The translations under genes and the position numbers were made by a program. This document shows positions 35,947-44,383 of a stretch of DNA of 64,000 bases, piece after piece. The notes beneath the pieces were generated by a model. The model searched no databases and was not told the origin of the DNA. It was given only the letters and a program-made list of their open reading frames with translations. Position 1 is the stretch's first letter. Each line of letters starts with the position of its first letter. This DNA comes from Salinarimonas chemoclinalis (GTDB taxonomy: Bacteria > Pseudomonadota > Alphaproteobacteria > Rhizobiales > Beijerinckiaceae), in assembly GCF_041514305.1 (NCBI RefSeq), contig NZ_JBGMWH010000001.1:124001-188000 (forward strand), in the 5' to 3' direction.

Positions 35947-36939
35947 ATGGGGACGACAAGCTACCTCGCGGCCTCGACCCGCGCCCTCGCCGAGGAGATG
36001 GCGCGCGACCCAGCCGTCTGGGCGCTCGGGGAGGATCTCGGCCGCGGCGGCGTGTTCGGGCAGTACAAGGGCCTCCAGGAGCGCTTCGGGCCGGCCCGCA
36101 TCGCCGACACGCCCATCTCCGAGGCCTGCATCATGGGCGCCGCGGTGGGCGCGGCGATGGCCGGCACGCGGCCCGTGGTCGAGATGCGCTTCTCGGATTT
36201 CGCGCTGTGCGCCACCGACGAGCTGATCAACCAGGCGGCCAAGGCGCGCTTCATGTTCGGCGGGCAGGCCAAGGTGCCGCTCGTCGCGCGCCAGCCGATC
36301 GGCATGTGGCGCTCCTCCGCCGCGCAGCATTCGCAGTCGCTGGAGGCGTGGTACGCCCACGTGCCCGGGCTCGTCGTGGTGGCGCCGGGCACGCCCGCGG
36401 ACAATCTCGGCCTCCTCAAGAGCGCGATCCGCGTCGACGATCCGGTCGTCTACCTCGAGCACAAGGACCTGTGGGCCGCGGAGGCGGACGTGCCCGACGC
36501 GGAGCATCTCGTGCCTCTCGGCGTCGCCGACGTGGCGCGGGTGGGGCGCGACGTGACGGTCGTCACCTGGTCGGCCATGCGCCGCACCTGCCTCGCCGCC
36601 GCGCAGGCGCTCGCGGGGGAGGGGATCGAGGCGGAGGTGATCGACCTGCGCACGCTCTGGCCGTGGGACCGCGACGCCGTGCTCGCCTCCGTGGAGCGCA
36701 CGGGGCGCCTCCTGGTCGTGCACGAGGCGGTCACGGTCGCGGGATTCGGCGCCGAGATCGCGGCCTTCGTCGCCGAGCACATGCATCATCGTCTTCTCGC
36801 GCCGGTGCGCCGCCTCGGCGCGCCGCGCATCCCCATCGCCTACGCGCCGCCGCTCGAGAATGCGGCGCGGGTGACGCCCGACGCGATCGCGGCGGCGGTG
36901 CGAGCCATGCTCGCCCCCGCCGCCGCGCGCGCATCCTGA
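35947..36939 (+). CDS. 2-oxoacid/acetoin dehydrogenase E1 component, beta subunit
   Basis: 330 residues from ATG 35947 behind GAGGAGG. Transketolase-like pyrimidine domain: LGEDLGRGGVFGQYKGL near residue 28, PISEACIMGAAVGAAMAG with the catalytic Glu near 60, and the C-terminal domain VIDLRTLWPWD and LLVVHEAVTVAGFGAE. It pairs with the alpha subunit to decarboxylate a 2-oxoacid or cleave acetoin. A TRAP transporter follows 25 bases later, linking uptake with oxidation. Confidence 0.9.
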   Translation: MGTTSYLAASTRALAEEMARDPAVWALGEDLGRGGVFGQYKGLQERFGPARIADTPISEACIMGAAVGAAMAGTRPVVEMRFSDFALCATDELINQAAKARFMFGGQAKVPLVARQPIGMWRSSAAQHSQSLEAWYAHVPGLVVVAPGTPADNLGLLKSAIRVDDPVVYLEHKDLWAAEADVPDAEHLVPLGVADVARVGRDVTVVTWSAMRRTCLAAAQALAGEGIEAEVIDLRTLWPWDRDAVLASVERTGRLLVVHEAVTVAGFGAEIAAFVAEHMHHRLLAPVRRLGAPRIPIAYAPPLENAARVTPDAIAAAVRAMLAPAAARAS

Positions 36940-36964
36940 GGAAACGACAACGGGAGGAACGACA

Positions 36965-37993
36965 ATGCGCATCTGGAAGCCCTTCGCTGTCCTCGCGGCC
37001 GCAGCCGCGCTCGTCCTGCCGCTCGCCGGCGGCGCGAGCGCGCAGGACTACAAGGACGAATACCGCGTCTCCACCGTGGTGCCGCCACCCTTCCCGTGGG
37101 GCATCGCGGCGCAGCGCTGGGCCGACCTCGTGGGCGAGCGCACCGACGGGCGCATCGTGATGAAGCTCTACCCGGGCGCTCAGCTCGTCCAGGGCGAGCA
37201 GACCCGCGAATTCACGGCCATGCGCCGGGGCATCATCGACATGGCGGTGGGCTCGACCATCAACTGGTCGCCGCAGATCCCGCAGATGAACGTCTTCGCG
37301 CTGCCCTTCCTGATGCCGGACTACGCCGCCCTCGACGCGCTGACGCAGGGACCCGTGGGCGAGCGCATCTTCGAGCTCGTCGAGGAGAACGGCGTCGTGC
37401 CCCTCGCCTGGGCGGAGAACGGCTTTCGCGAGGTGACGAACTCCCAGCGCGCGATCCGCACGCCCGCCGACATGGACGGGCTGAAGATGCGCGTCGTCGG
37501 CTCGCCGATCTTCAACGACATCTTCACCGCGCTCGGCGCCAACCCGACGCAGATGTCCTGGGCCGACGCCCAGCCGGCGCTCACCACCGGGGCCGTCGAC
37601 GGGCAGGAGAACCCGCTGACCATCTACACCGTGCTGAAGATGCACGAACTCGGCCAGACCAACGTCACGCTCTGGCGCTACGTCGCCGACCCGCTGATCT
37701 TCGCGGTCAACCAGGAGGTCTGGGACAGCTTCACCGAGGAGGACCGGGAGATCGTCCGCCAGGCGGCGATCGACGCCGGCGCCCACGGCGTCGAGGTCGC
37801 GCGCGCCGGCCTCGTCGGCGAGGACCAGAGCCTCGTCACGACGATCGAAGGCTACGGCGTCGACGTCGTGCGACTCACCGAGGAGGAGCGCGCCGCCTTC
37901 GTCGAGGCGACGCGCCCGGTCTACGAGAAGTGGCGCGAGACGATCGGCGCCGACCTCGTGACGATGGCCGAGGAGTCGATCGCCAATCGGTGA
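36965..37993 (+). CDS. TRAP transporter solute-binding protein (DctP family)
   Basis: 342 residues. An N-terminal Sec signal (hydrophobic residues 7-24, cleavage after GGASA) directs it to the periplasm. The DctP fold motifs are visible: QGEQTREFTAMRRGIIDMAV near residue 80, LKMRVVGSPIFNDIFTALGA near 172 and the carboxylate-clamp arginine there (R175 region), and DGQENPLTIYTVLKMHE near 215. It binds an organic acid for the DctQM membrane pair. Ligand unknown. Confidence 0.92.
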   Translation: MRIWKPFAVLAAAAALVLPLAGGASAQDYKDEYRVSTVVPPPFPWGIAAQRWADLVGERTDGRIVMKLYPGAQLVQGEQTREFTAMRRGIIDMAVGSTINWSPQIPQMNVFALPFLMPDYAALDALTQGPVGERIFELVEENGVVPLAWAENGFREVTNSQRAIRTPADMDGLKMRVVGSPIFNDIFTALGANPTQMSWADAQPALTTGAVDGQENPLTIYTVLKMHELGQTNVTLWRYVADPLIFAVNQEVWDSFTEEDREIVRQAAIDAGAHGVEVARAGLVGEDQSLVTTIEGYGVDVVRLTEEERAAFVEATRPVYEKWRETIGADLVTMAEESIANR

Positions 37994-38011
37994 TCGGCCG
38001 GGGCGATGACG

Positions 38012-38065
38012 GATGGAGCGCACCTCGCGGTGCAATCGACGCCACCGAAGCCGGTGCGCTCCATC
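38012..38065. repeat. Hairpin with 13-bp perfect arms
   Basis: Arms 38012-38024 and 38053-38065 are exact reverse complements, and the loop holds an inner 5-bp stem (CGGTG/CACCG). It lies 19 bases after the DctP stop. It may reduce read-through so the solute-binding protein is made in excess over the permeases, or be part of the repeat next to it. Confidence 0.55.
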
Positions 38066-38110
38066 AAACTCGTCATGGCGATGTCCCGCCAGGTCGATGC
38101 CGGCGATCTT

Positions 38111-38300
38111 CCTTCCCTGTAGTGGAAGGTGGCACCGGCCGAGCCGGTGACGGATGGTGCGCGGCGCGAAAGCGACGCGTTCCGCGAAGCGGAAACACCC
38201 CGGTATCCAGCGGTCTCGCCCTGCTTTCGGCTTCGCCGAACGCGCTTCGCGCGCCCCATCCGTCTCGGCTTCGCCGAGCCACCTTCCCCTACAGGGAAGG
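38111..38300. repeat. 190-bp palindromic intergenic element with 23-bp terminal inverted repeats
   Basis: Ends 38111-38133 and 38278-38300 are inverted copies with one mismatch. Inside, nested hairpins also mirror each other: 38134-38148 and 38264-38278 (arms GCCGGT/GCCGAG type), and 38180-38194 and 38226-38240 (TTCCGC-GAA-GCGGAA versus TTCGGC-TTC-GCCGAA). No coding capacity. It looks like a MITE- or REP-like element between DctP and DctQ. Confidence 0.7.
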
Positions 38301-38361
38301 AGAGGGGCGTTCGTATGGGAAGCACCGAATGCCATCAAGAGCGGACGATGACGAGCCGACC

Positions 38362-38904
38362 ATGAGCGCTGACGAAGACCCCCTCGTCGACCCCCGCGAC
38401 ACGACCCGCACCGAGGCGCCCGAGAACCTCGCGCCGCACGCGCGCGTGCCGGTGAAGATCGAGGAGGCGCTGGGCGCGCTGGCCATGGCGCTGATCGTCG
38501 TGATCTCGTTCGGGAACGTGCTGGCGCGCTACTTCACCAACGTCTCCTTCGCCTTCACGGAGGAGTTCTCGATCTTCCTGCTCGTGTTCATGACCTTCGT
38601 CGGCGCCTCCGCCGCCTTCGCCACCAACGAGCACATCCGCATCGGCTTCTTCCTCGGCCTGATGGGACCGCGGACCCGCCTCCTCGCCGAGGCCGTGACG
38701 CTTCTCGCCACGACGGCGATGTTCGCGCTGATCGTCTACTACGGGGCGCAGGTGACCTTCGACGAGTGGTATTGGGGGGAGACCTCGCCGGGCCTCGGCT
38801 ACCCGGCCTGGATCTACACGATCTGGCTCCCGCTGCTCTCGCTGGCCATCCTCGGCCGCGTGATCGGCCGCGCGGTCGCCTCCGTGCGTGGGCGGGCGCG
38901 CTGA
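38362..38904 (+). CDS. TRAP transporter small permease (DctQ family)
   Basis: 180 residues from ATG 38362; another in-frame ATG (38329) is possible. Four membrane spans: about residues 38-55, 68-87, 107-127 and 148-167. SFAFTEEFSIFLLVFMTFVG is the typical DctQ segment between spans one and two. It forms the membrane complex with DctM. It overlaps the large permease start by one base (TGATG). Confidence 0.9.
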   Translation: MSADEDPLVDPRDTTRTEAPENLAPHARVPVKIEEALGALAMALIVVISFGNVLARYFTNVSFAFTEEFSIFLLVFMTFVGASAAFATNEHIRIGFFLGLMGPRTRLLAEAVTLLATTAMFALIVYYGAQVTFDEWYWGETSPGLGYPAWIYTIWLPLLSLAILGRVIGRAVASVRGRAR

Positions 38905-40202
38905 TGGATCCGAACCTGATCCTGCTCCTCGCCTTCGCCGCGCTGCTCGTCGTCGGCACGCCGATCGCCGTGGCTCTCGGGGTCGCCGGCGCCATCGGCA
39001 TCGTGGTCGGGCTCGACCTCACCGCGCTCGCGATGGTGGGGACGAACACCTACAACGCGGTGGCGAAGTACCCGCTCATCGCCATTCCGCTCTTCATCCT
39101 CACGGGCATGGTGTTCGAGCGCTCCGGCGTCGCGACGCGCCTCGTCGTGTTCGCGCAGGCGATCGTGGGGCCGCGTCGGGGCGGGCTCGCGCTCGTGGCG
39201 ATCCTGGTCTGCCTGATCATGGGCGGCATGTCGGGCTCCGGCGTCGCCGACGCCGCCGCGGTGGCGACCGTGATGGTGCCCTCCATGCTCAAGGCGGGCT
39301 ACCCCAGGCCCTTCTCGGCCTCGGTCATCGCCGCCTCGGCGGCCACCGCGATCCTGATCCCGCCCTCGATCGCGCTCATCGTCTACGCGATCATGGTGCC
39401 GGGCGTGGACCTGCGCGCGCTCTTCGCGGCGGGGCTCTTCCCCGGGCTCCTGGTGGGCCTCGCCATCGCGGTGCCCACGATGATCCTGTCGCGCAGGCAC
39501 GATTTCGGCGCCGACGAAGGCTTCGTGCGCCCGCCCTTCTGGGCGAGCCTCTACCGCGCGCTGCCTGGCCTGATGGCGCCCGTGATCATCCTCGGCGGCC
39601 TGCGCTCGGGGCTGTTCACGCCCACCGAGACGGCGGTCGTCGCCGCCGTCTACGGGCTCCTCGTCGGCACGCTCTTCTACCGCACGATGGGGTTCGCGGA
39701 CGTCTACCGCTGCTTCGTCGACGCGGCGAAGATCTCGGGCGTGCTGATGCTGATCATCTCGCTCGCGGGGCTGTTCGCCTGGGCGGGCTCCACCATGGGC
39801 GCCTTCCGCGCCGCGGCGGACCTGATCATCGGCCTCTCCGACTCGCAATGGATCACGCTCGCCGTGATCATGGTCCTGCTGCTGCTCGCCGGCATGGTGC
39901 TCGACGGCGTCTCGATCTTCCTCATCACGCTGCCGCTGCTCACGCCGGTGATGCAGAGCTTCGGCTGGTCGCAGGTCTGGTTCGGCGTCGTCATGGCCAT
40001 CAACATCGCCATCGGCCAGGTGACGCCGCCGGTGGCGGTGAACCTGATGGTGACGGCGAAGGTCGCGAACGTGCCGATGGAGGCCACCTTCCGCTGGGTG
40101 TTCTGGCTCGTCGGCGCGATGGTGGTCGCGCTCGTGCTGGTGATCGTCTTCCCCGAGATCGCGCTGTGGCTCCCGCGTGTCCTCGGGTATCGGGTGAGCT
40201 GA
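38904..40202 (+). CDS. TRAP transporter large permease (DctM family)
   Basis: 432 residues with about twelve membrane spans. DctM signatures: LFILTGMVFERSGVA near residue 62, MGGMSGSGVADAAAVATVMV near 103, ILIPPSIALIVYAI and GQVTPPVAVNLMVTAKVA near 374. It is coupled to DctQ by TGATG. Uses an ion gradient to import the DctP ligand. Followed by a palindromic repeat and the ThDP enzyme gene. Confidence 0.94.
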   Translation: MDPNLILLLAFAALLVVGTPIAVALGVAGAIGIVVGLDLTALAMVGTNTYNAVAKYPLIAIPLFILTGMVFERSGVATRLVVFAQAIVGPRRGGLALVAILVCLIMGGMSGSGVADAAAVATVMVPSMLKAGYPRPFSASVIAASAATAILIPPSIALIVYAIMVPGVDLRALFAAGLFPGLLVGLAIAVPTMILSRRHDFGADEGFVRPPFWASLYRALPGLMAPVIILGGLRSGLFTPTETAVVAAVYGLLVGTLFYRTMGFADVYRCFVDAAKISGVLMLIISLAGLFAWAGSTMGAFRAAADLIIGLSDSQWITLAVIMVLLLLAGMVLDGVSIFLITLPLLTPVMQSFGWSQVWFGVVMAINIAIGQVTPPVAVNLMVTAKVANVPMEATFRWVFWLVGAMVVALVLVIVFPEIALWLPRVLGYRVS

Positions 40203-40204
40203 TT

Positions 40205-40347
40205 CTCCCCTCTCCCCGGTGGAGAGGGGCCGGGGGTGTGGGGCGTCGGGTGAAGGGCGAGACGCTCGTGCCGGCGGACGGCATCCGCGGTGTCGCACGT
40301 CCTGCCCGCCCCACACCCCCCACCCCTCTCCACGAGGGAGAGGGGAG
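40205..40347. repeat. 143-bp palindromic repeat with 41-bp inverted arms
   Basis: Arms 40205-40245 and 40307-40347 match as inverted copies at 37 of 41 positions. They have a CTCCCCTCTCC-like outer end and a GGGGTGTGGGGCG inner end. It begins two bases after the DctM stop, so transcripts of the TRAP genes would end in a very stable stem-loop. It is probably a dispersed genomic repeat. Confidence 0.65.
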
Positions 40348-40408
40348 CGCGTCGGGCCCGTGACGGGGCGATGCGCGAGCTGATCGAGAAAGAGCGAAGG
40401 ACGGGACG

Positions 40409-42130
40409 ATGGTGAACGAGATGACCGGCGGCGAGGTGCTCGCGCGGATGCTGCAGGCGCACGGGGCGGGGCCGATCTTCGGCATGGGAGGGTTCCAGCT
40501 CCTGCCCTTCTACGACGCCTGCCGGCGGCTCGGGCTGGCGCATTCGCTGATCAACGACGAGCGCTGCGGCGCCTTCGCGGCGGACGCCTACGCCAAGGTG
40601 TCGGGCCGCGTCGGCCTCGTCGACGCGACGCTGGGGCCGGGTGCGACGAACCTCGTCACCGGCCTCGTGGAGGCGCTCAACGCCGGCTCTCCGATCGTCG
40701 CCATCGTGGGCGACACGCACCGCGCCCATTCCTGGAAGAACATGACCCAGGAGGCGCGCCAGGCCGAGATCCTGCGCCCGGCGGTGAAGGAGCTGATTCG
40801 CGTCGAGGTGACGGCGCGCCTGCCCGAACTCGTACGCCGCGCCTTCGCGGTTGCGACGACCGGCCGGCCGGGGCCCGTCGCGCTGATCGTGCCCGAGGAC
40901 GTCTGCCACGACACGATCGCGATCGACCCGGAGAGCCTCGTCGCGAATCCCCGCTACCGGACGGCGCCGGCGCTGCGCGCGCGTCCCGATGCGCACGCGC
41001 TCGCGGAAGCCGCCGCGCTGCTCGCCAAGGCCGAGCGACCGCTGATCCTGGCCGGCGGCGGCGTGCACATCTCGCGCGCGGCCGACGCGCTCCAGGCCTT
41101 CGCCGAGCGCTTCGGCATCCCGGTCGCGCACACGATGTCCGGCAAGGGCGCGATCGCCTGCGCCTCGCCGCTCTCGGCGGGCCTGTTCGGACGCTACGAC
41201 CGCATCGCCAACGGCATGATCGCGGAAGCCGACGTGCTGCTCGCGATCGGCTGCAAGCTCGGGGAGATCGCCACCAAGCGCTACACCGTGCCGGCGCCGG
41301 GCAAGACCTTGATCCATCTCGACATCGTGGCCGAGGAGATCGACCGCACCTATCCCGCGGCGGTCGCATTGTGGGGAGACGCCAAGGCGGGGATCAACGC
41401 GTTGAACGACGCGCTCGCCGGAAAGGCTCCGCCGCAGGCGCGCTCCGCCTGGGCCGACCAGGTGGTCACCCGCATGGCGGCCTGGCGCGAGAGCGCCCGC
41501 GAGCGGCTGGAGAGCGAGGAGGTGCCGGTCTCCATGGGCCGGCTGATGGGCGAGCTGAACCGGCTCCTCCCGGGCGACGCCGTCCTCGTCGCCGACGGTG
41601 GCTTCGCCGCGCATTGGGGCGGGCTGCTCTTCGACCAGAGGCAGGCGGGCCGCGGCTTCCTGCCCGATCGCGGCTTCGCCTCGATCGGCTACGGGTTGCC
41701 CGGCGCCATCGGTGCGAAGCTCGCCGCGCCCGAGCGGCCGGTGCTGGCGATCACCGGCGACGGCGGCTTCAACATGGTGCTGGGCGAGCTCGAGACGGCG
41801 CGGCGCATGGGGCTCGCGGTGACCATCATCGTCGTCAACAACGCGGCCTCGGGCTACGTGAAGGCGCTCCAGCACCTGATGTACGGCGAGGGCGCCTACC
41901 AATCCTCCGATCTCGCGGAAACGAACTACGCCCGCGTCGCCGAGGCCATGGGTTGCGCGGGCGTGCGGGTCGAGACGCCGGACGCGCTCGCGCCGGCCCT
42001 GAAGCAGGCCCTGGCGCACCGGGACGGCCCCTTCGTGATCGACCTCGTCGTCACCCGCGATCCGGCGAAGATGTTGCCGGCCGCCGACAGCCGCGCGGTC
42101 CAGCCGAAGAAGGGCGACCGTGTCGCGTGA
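40409..42130 (+). CDS. Thiamine diphosphate-dependent enzyme, acetolactate-synthase-like
   Basis: 573 residues from ATG 40409. Three-domain ThDP enzyme: N-terminal PYR domain with the catalytic Glu in LINDERCGAFAADAYAK near residue 51, GPGATNLVTGLVEA and a middle domain, then a PP domain with GDGGFNMVLGELETARR near residue 450 (GDG..N Mg site). It resembles acetolactate synthases but lacks clear features of any named member (not Xsc-like). It is probably a carboligase or decarboxylase acting on the imported acid or its product. Confidence 0.82.
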   Translation: MVNEMTGGEVLARMLQAHGAGPIFGMGGFQLLPFYDACRRLGLAHSLINDERCGAFAADAYAKVSGRVGLVDATLGPGATNLVTGLVEALNAGSPIVAIVGDTHRAHSWKNMTQEARQAEILRPAVKELIRVEVTARLPELVRRAFAVATTGRPGPVALIVPEDVCHDTIAIDPESLVANPRYRTAPALRARPDAHALAEAAALLAKAERPLILAGGGVHISRAADALQAFAERFGIPVAHTMSGKGAIACASPLSAGLFGRYDRIANGMIAEADVLLAIGCKLGEIATKRYTVPAPGKTLIHLDIVAEEIDRTYPAAVALWGDAKAGINALNDALAGKAPPQARSAWADQVVTRMAAWRESARERLESEEVPVSMGRLMGELNRLLPGDAVLVADGGFAAHWGGLLFDQRQAGRGFLPDRGFASIGYGLPGAIGAKLAAPERPVLAITGDGGFNMVLGELETARRMGLAVTIIVVNNAASGYVKALQHLMYGEGAYQSSDLAETNYARVAEAMGCAGVRVETPDALAPALKQALAHRDGPFVIDLVVTRDPAKMLPAADSRAVQPKKGDRVA

Positions 42131-42917
42131 TCCCATCCTCGCCGACACGATCACCCGCCTGCCGGAGGGCGCGGGCGGGGCGGTCGTCGTCAGCGGCTCG
42201 CACGGGGGCGTCTATGCGGCCTACGTCGCCCGGCGCGACGGTGTGCGTGCCGTGATCCTCAACGACGCGGGCGTTGGCAAGGACGAGGCCGGCATCGGCG
42301 GCCTCGCCTGGCTCGCCGCCGCCGGCATGGCGGCGGCGACGGTGTCCGCCGCCTCCGCCGACATCGGCGACGCCGCCGACATGCTCGTGCGCGGGATCGT
42401 CTCGCACGCCAACGCCCGCGCGGCGGCGCTCGGCGTGCGGCCCGGGCAGGCCTGCCGCGAGGCGGCCGAGCGGCTCGCCGTCGCGCGGATGCCGGACGGG
42501 CCGTTCGCCCCGCTCGACGAGACGCGTCGCGTCGAGACGCCGCCCGGCGCGCGCCGGTCCCTCGTCCTCGTCGACAGTGCGGCCCTGGTGCGCGCCGGCG
42601 AGGATGCAGGCGCCGTGGTGGTGACGGGCTCGCACGGGGCGCTGTTCGGCGGCGATCCGAGGAACGCGCTCGAGGCCGACGCGGCGCTCGCGCTCTTCAA
42701 CGACGCCGGCGGCGGCGTCGGCACGACGCGGCTGCCGGCGCTCGCGGCGCGCGGCATCGCCGCCGCCACCGTCGCCGCCGCGAGCGCGCGGATCGGCGAT
42801 GCGCGCTCGACGCACGACGACGGCGTCGTGTCGGCGCTCAACGCGCGGGCGGCGGCGCTCGGCGGGCGGGTGGGCATGCGCGCGCGCGATCTCGTCGCGC
42901 TGGCGCTGGAGGCGTGA
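42120..42917 (+). CDS. Unknown protein made of two tandem repeats
   Basis: 265 residues from GTG 42120, which overlaps the ThDP enzyme stop by 11 bases, so the two are co-translated. Residues 21-109 and 165-252 are clear internal copies: AVVVSGSHGG / AVVVTGSHGA, then NDAGVG / NDAGGG, AAATVSAASADIGDA / AAATVAAASARIGDA and NARAAALG in both. No named family was recognised. The conserved GSHG, ND and GDA positions suggest a binding or catalytic site in each half. There are no membrane spans or signal. Coupling suggests a subunit or accessory of the ThDP enzyme. Confidence 0.8.
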   Translation: MSRDPILADTITRLPEGAGGAVVVSGSHGGVYAAYVARRDGVRAVILNDAGVGKDEAGIGGLAWLAAAGMAAATVSAASADIGDAADMLVRGIVSHANARAAALGVRPGQACREAAERLAVARMPDGPFAPLDETRRVETPPGARRSLVLVDSAALVRAGEDAGAVVVTGSHGALFGGDPRNALEADAALALFNDAGGGVGTTRLPALAARGIAAATVAAASARIGDARSTHDDGVVSALNARAAALGGRVGMRARDLVALALEA

Positions 42918-42938
42918 GCCGCCTCGGTACGCGAGGGC

Positions 42939-43877
42939 TCAATGCGCCAGGAGCGCCTGCGCGGCGATCTCCGGCGGCGCAGGCTGCGGCAGGGTGGGAC
43001 CGGAGCGGAAGGCTTCCCACAGCTCGACCACGAGCGCGTCGAGCCCCTGCGCCGAGCGCGGACGCCAGCTCGGTCGGCGGCGCAGGGAGACCGCGATGCC
43101 CGGAAGCGCGGGCAGGCCGACGACGTCGCCGAGCGGCCGGATGCCGGCATAGGCCTGGAAGTTCGGCAGGACGGTGAGCCCGAGATCGACGCGCACCGCC
43201 GCGCGCAGCGCCGAGAGGTCCTCGCTCTCGTGGACGCAGCGCCACGGCACCGCCTCGCGCTCCAGCGCCGCGACCGCCAACTGCCGGATGCCGCAGGGCG
43301 CCCGGAAGAGGACGAGCCGCAGATCCCGCTCGACGGCACCGCCGGCGGTCCCCCCGGCCTCCGCACCGAACCAGGCGAGCGGAGCGACGTGCAGGCGCGT
43401 CGTGCCCGGCCCCTCCAGCGGCTCGCCGACGAGGAGCGCGAGATGCAGGCGCCCGTCTTCGACCTGCTCGGCGAGCGCCTGGCTGCGCCCCACCTTCACG
43501 ACGAGCTGGACGTTCGGGTAGCGCTCGTGCACGGCCGCGATGACGAGCGGGAGCAGCGCCTCGGAGAAGTGCTCGGGCATGCCGAGGTTGACGATCTCGC
43601 GCGGCTCGTCCTCGGCGAAGCGGCGGTAGAGGTCGTCGTTTAGCTCGAGCATGCGCCGCGCGTAGCCGAGCAGCAGCTCGCCCGGCGCGGTGAGGACGAG
43701 GCTGCGCCCCTCGCGCCGGAAGAGCGGCCGCCCGAGCATCTCCTCGAGGCGCTTCATCTGCTGGCTCATGGCCGGCTGCGTGATCGCCAGCGTGTCGGCG
43801 GCGCGGGCGAAGCCCCCGGTCTCGACGACGGCGACGAAGCTGCGCAGGAGCTGCGCGTCGATGTTCACCCGACGCAT
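42939..43877 (-). CDS. LysR-type transcriptional regulator
   Basis: 312 residues. N-terminal winged helix: LRSFVAVVETGGFARAADTL with AITQPAMSQQMKRLEEMLG, then the periplasmic-binding-like effector domain. It is convergent with the repeat protein (21 bases between stops) and divergent from a truncated EamA transporter gene. It may control the ThDP/TRAP block or, originally, the EamA gene. The effector is unknown. Confidence 0.92.
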   Translation of the reverse strand: MRRVNIDAQLLRSFVAVVETGGFARAADTLAITQPAMSQQMKRLEEMLGRPLFRREGRSLVLTAPGELLLGYARRMLELNDDLYRRFAEDEPREIVNLGMPEHFSEALLPLVIAAVHERYPNVQLVVKVGRSQALAEQVEDGRLHLALLVGEPLEGPGTTRLHVAPLAWFGAEAGGTAGGAVERDLRLVLFRAPCGIRQLAVAALEREAVPWRCVHESEDLSALRAAVRVDLGLTVLPNFQAYAGIRPLGDVVGLPALPGIAVSLRRRPSWRPRSAQGLDALVVELWEAFRSGPTLPQPAPPEIAAQALLAH

Positions 43878-44085
43878 GGTCTCCGCCTCCGGAGCGTTTC
43901 AACGGAAGGTTTTGCCGTCAAGCGCGATACATGAACACCGCACGGCCGTGCGCAATGGGTGAAAGCGCGTACGCGCTCCGGGCGGGCACCGATAAGCACG
44001 ATGCAAGTACGGAATAGGGAGAACTCGTTTTCGCTTTCGCGTCGTCGGGCGCAGGCTCCACGCATCCGAAAACGGGAGACGAGCC

Positions 44086-44240
44086 GTGAACACTCAATCG
44101 ACCTCGAGCATCGCCTCGATCCAGGCCTCCTCCTTGCCGATGATCTTCATCGTGCTGTGGAGCTCGGGCTACATCGGCGGCGCCATCGGCATCCTCTACG
44201 CCGAGCCCTTCACCATGACCTTCCTGCGCTTCGCGCTGGC
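44086..44240 (+). pseudogene. Truncated EamA/DMT transporter relic
   Basis: From ATG 44086, the translation reads like the beginning of an EamA-family transporter: LPMIFIVLWSSGYIGGAIG, LYAEPFTMTFLRFALA, i.e. the first span and start of the second. After about residue 51 the similarity stops and the frame continues into unrelated residues. A full gene would need about 280 residues. Its place, divergent from a LysR gene, is typical for intact EamA genes, so this is a deletion remnant. Confidence 0.72.
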
Positions 44241-44353
44241 CATCACGCGAGCGGACGCGCTCGAGATCCCCCGGCCTCTCCCCGAACGATCGGGCGACAG
44301 GTTTCGAGACCCGAGCCGGACAGATCGGTCCAAGACTATCCAACGGACCCACC
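44241..44353. other. Non-coding stretch after the transporter relic
   Basis: About 110 bases between the end of EamA similarity and the terminator of the putative RNA. It holds no gene or repeat I can support. The deletion junction of the transporter gene lies at its left end. Confidence 0.35.
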
Positions 44354-44383
44354 AAAAGAAAAAAGCAAGGCTCGCGCCTTGCT
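44354..44383 (-). terminator. Intrinsic terminator
   Basis: Stem AGCAAGGC/GCCTTGCT with a 4-base loop followed, on the minus strand, by six T, C, four T. This is the best intrinsic terminator in the window and defines the 3' end of the putative RNA. Confidence 0.85.

Noticed and set aside
40409..42130. ThDP enzyme as sulfoacetaldehyde acetyltransferase (Xsc) or genuine acetolactate synthase
   Set aside because: N-terminal sequence does not resemble Xsc, and no small regulatory subunit gene (ilvH) is adjacent; left as ALS-like.
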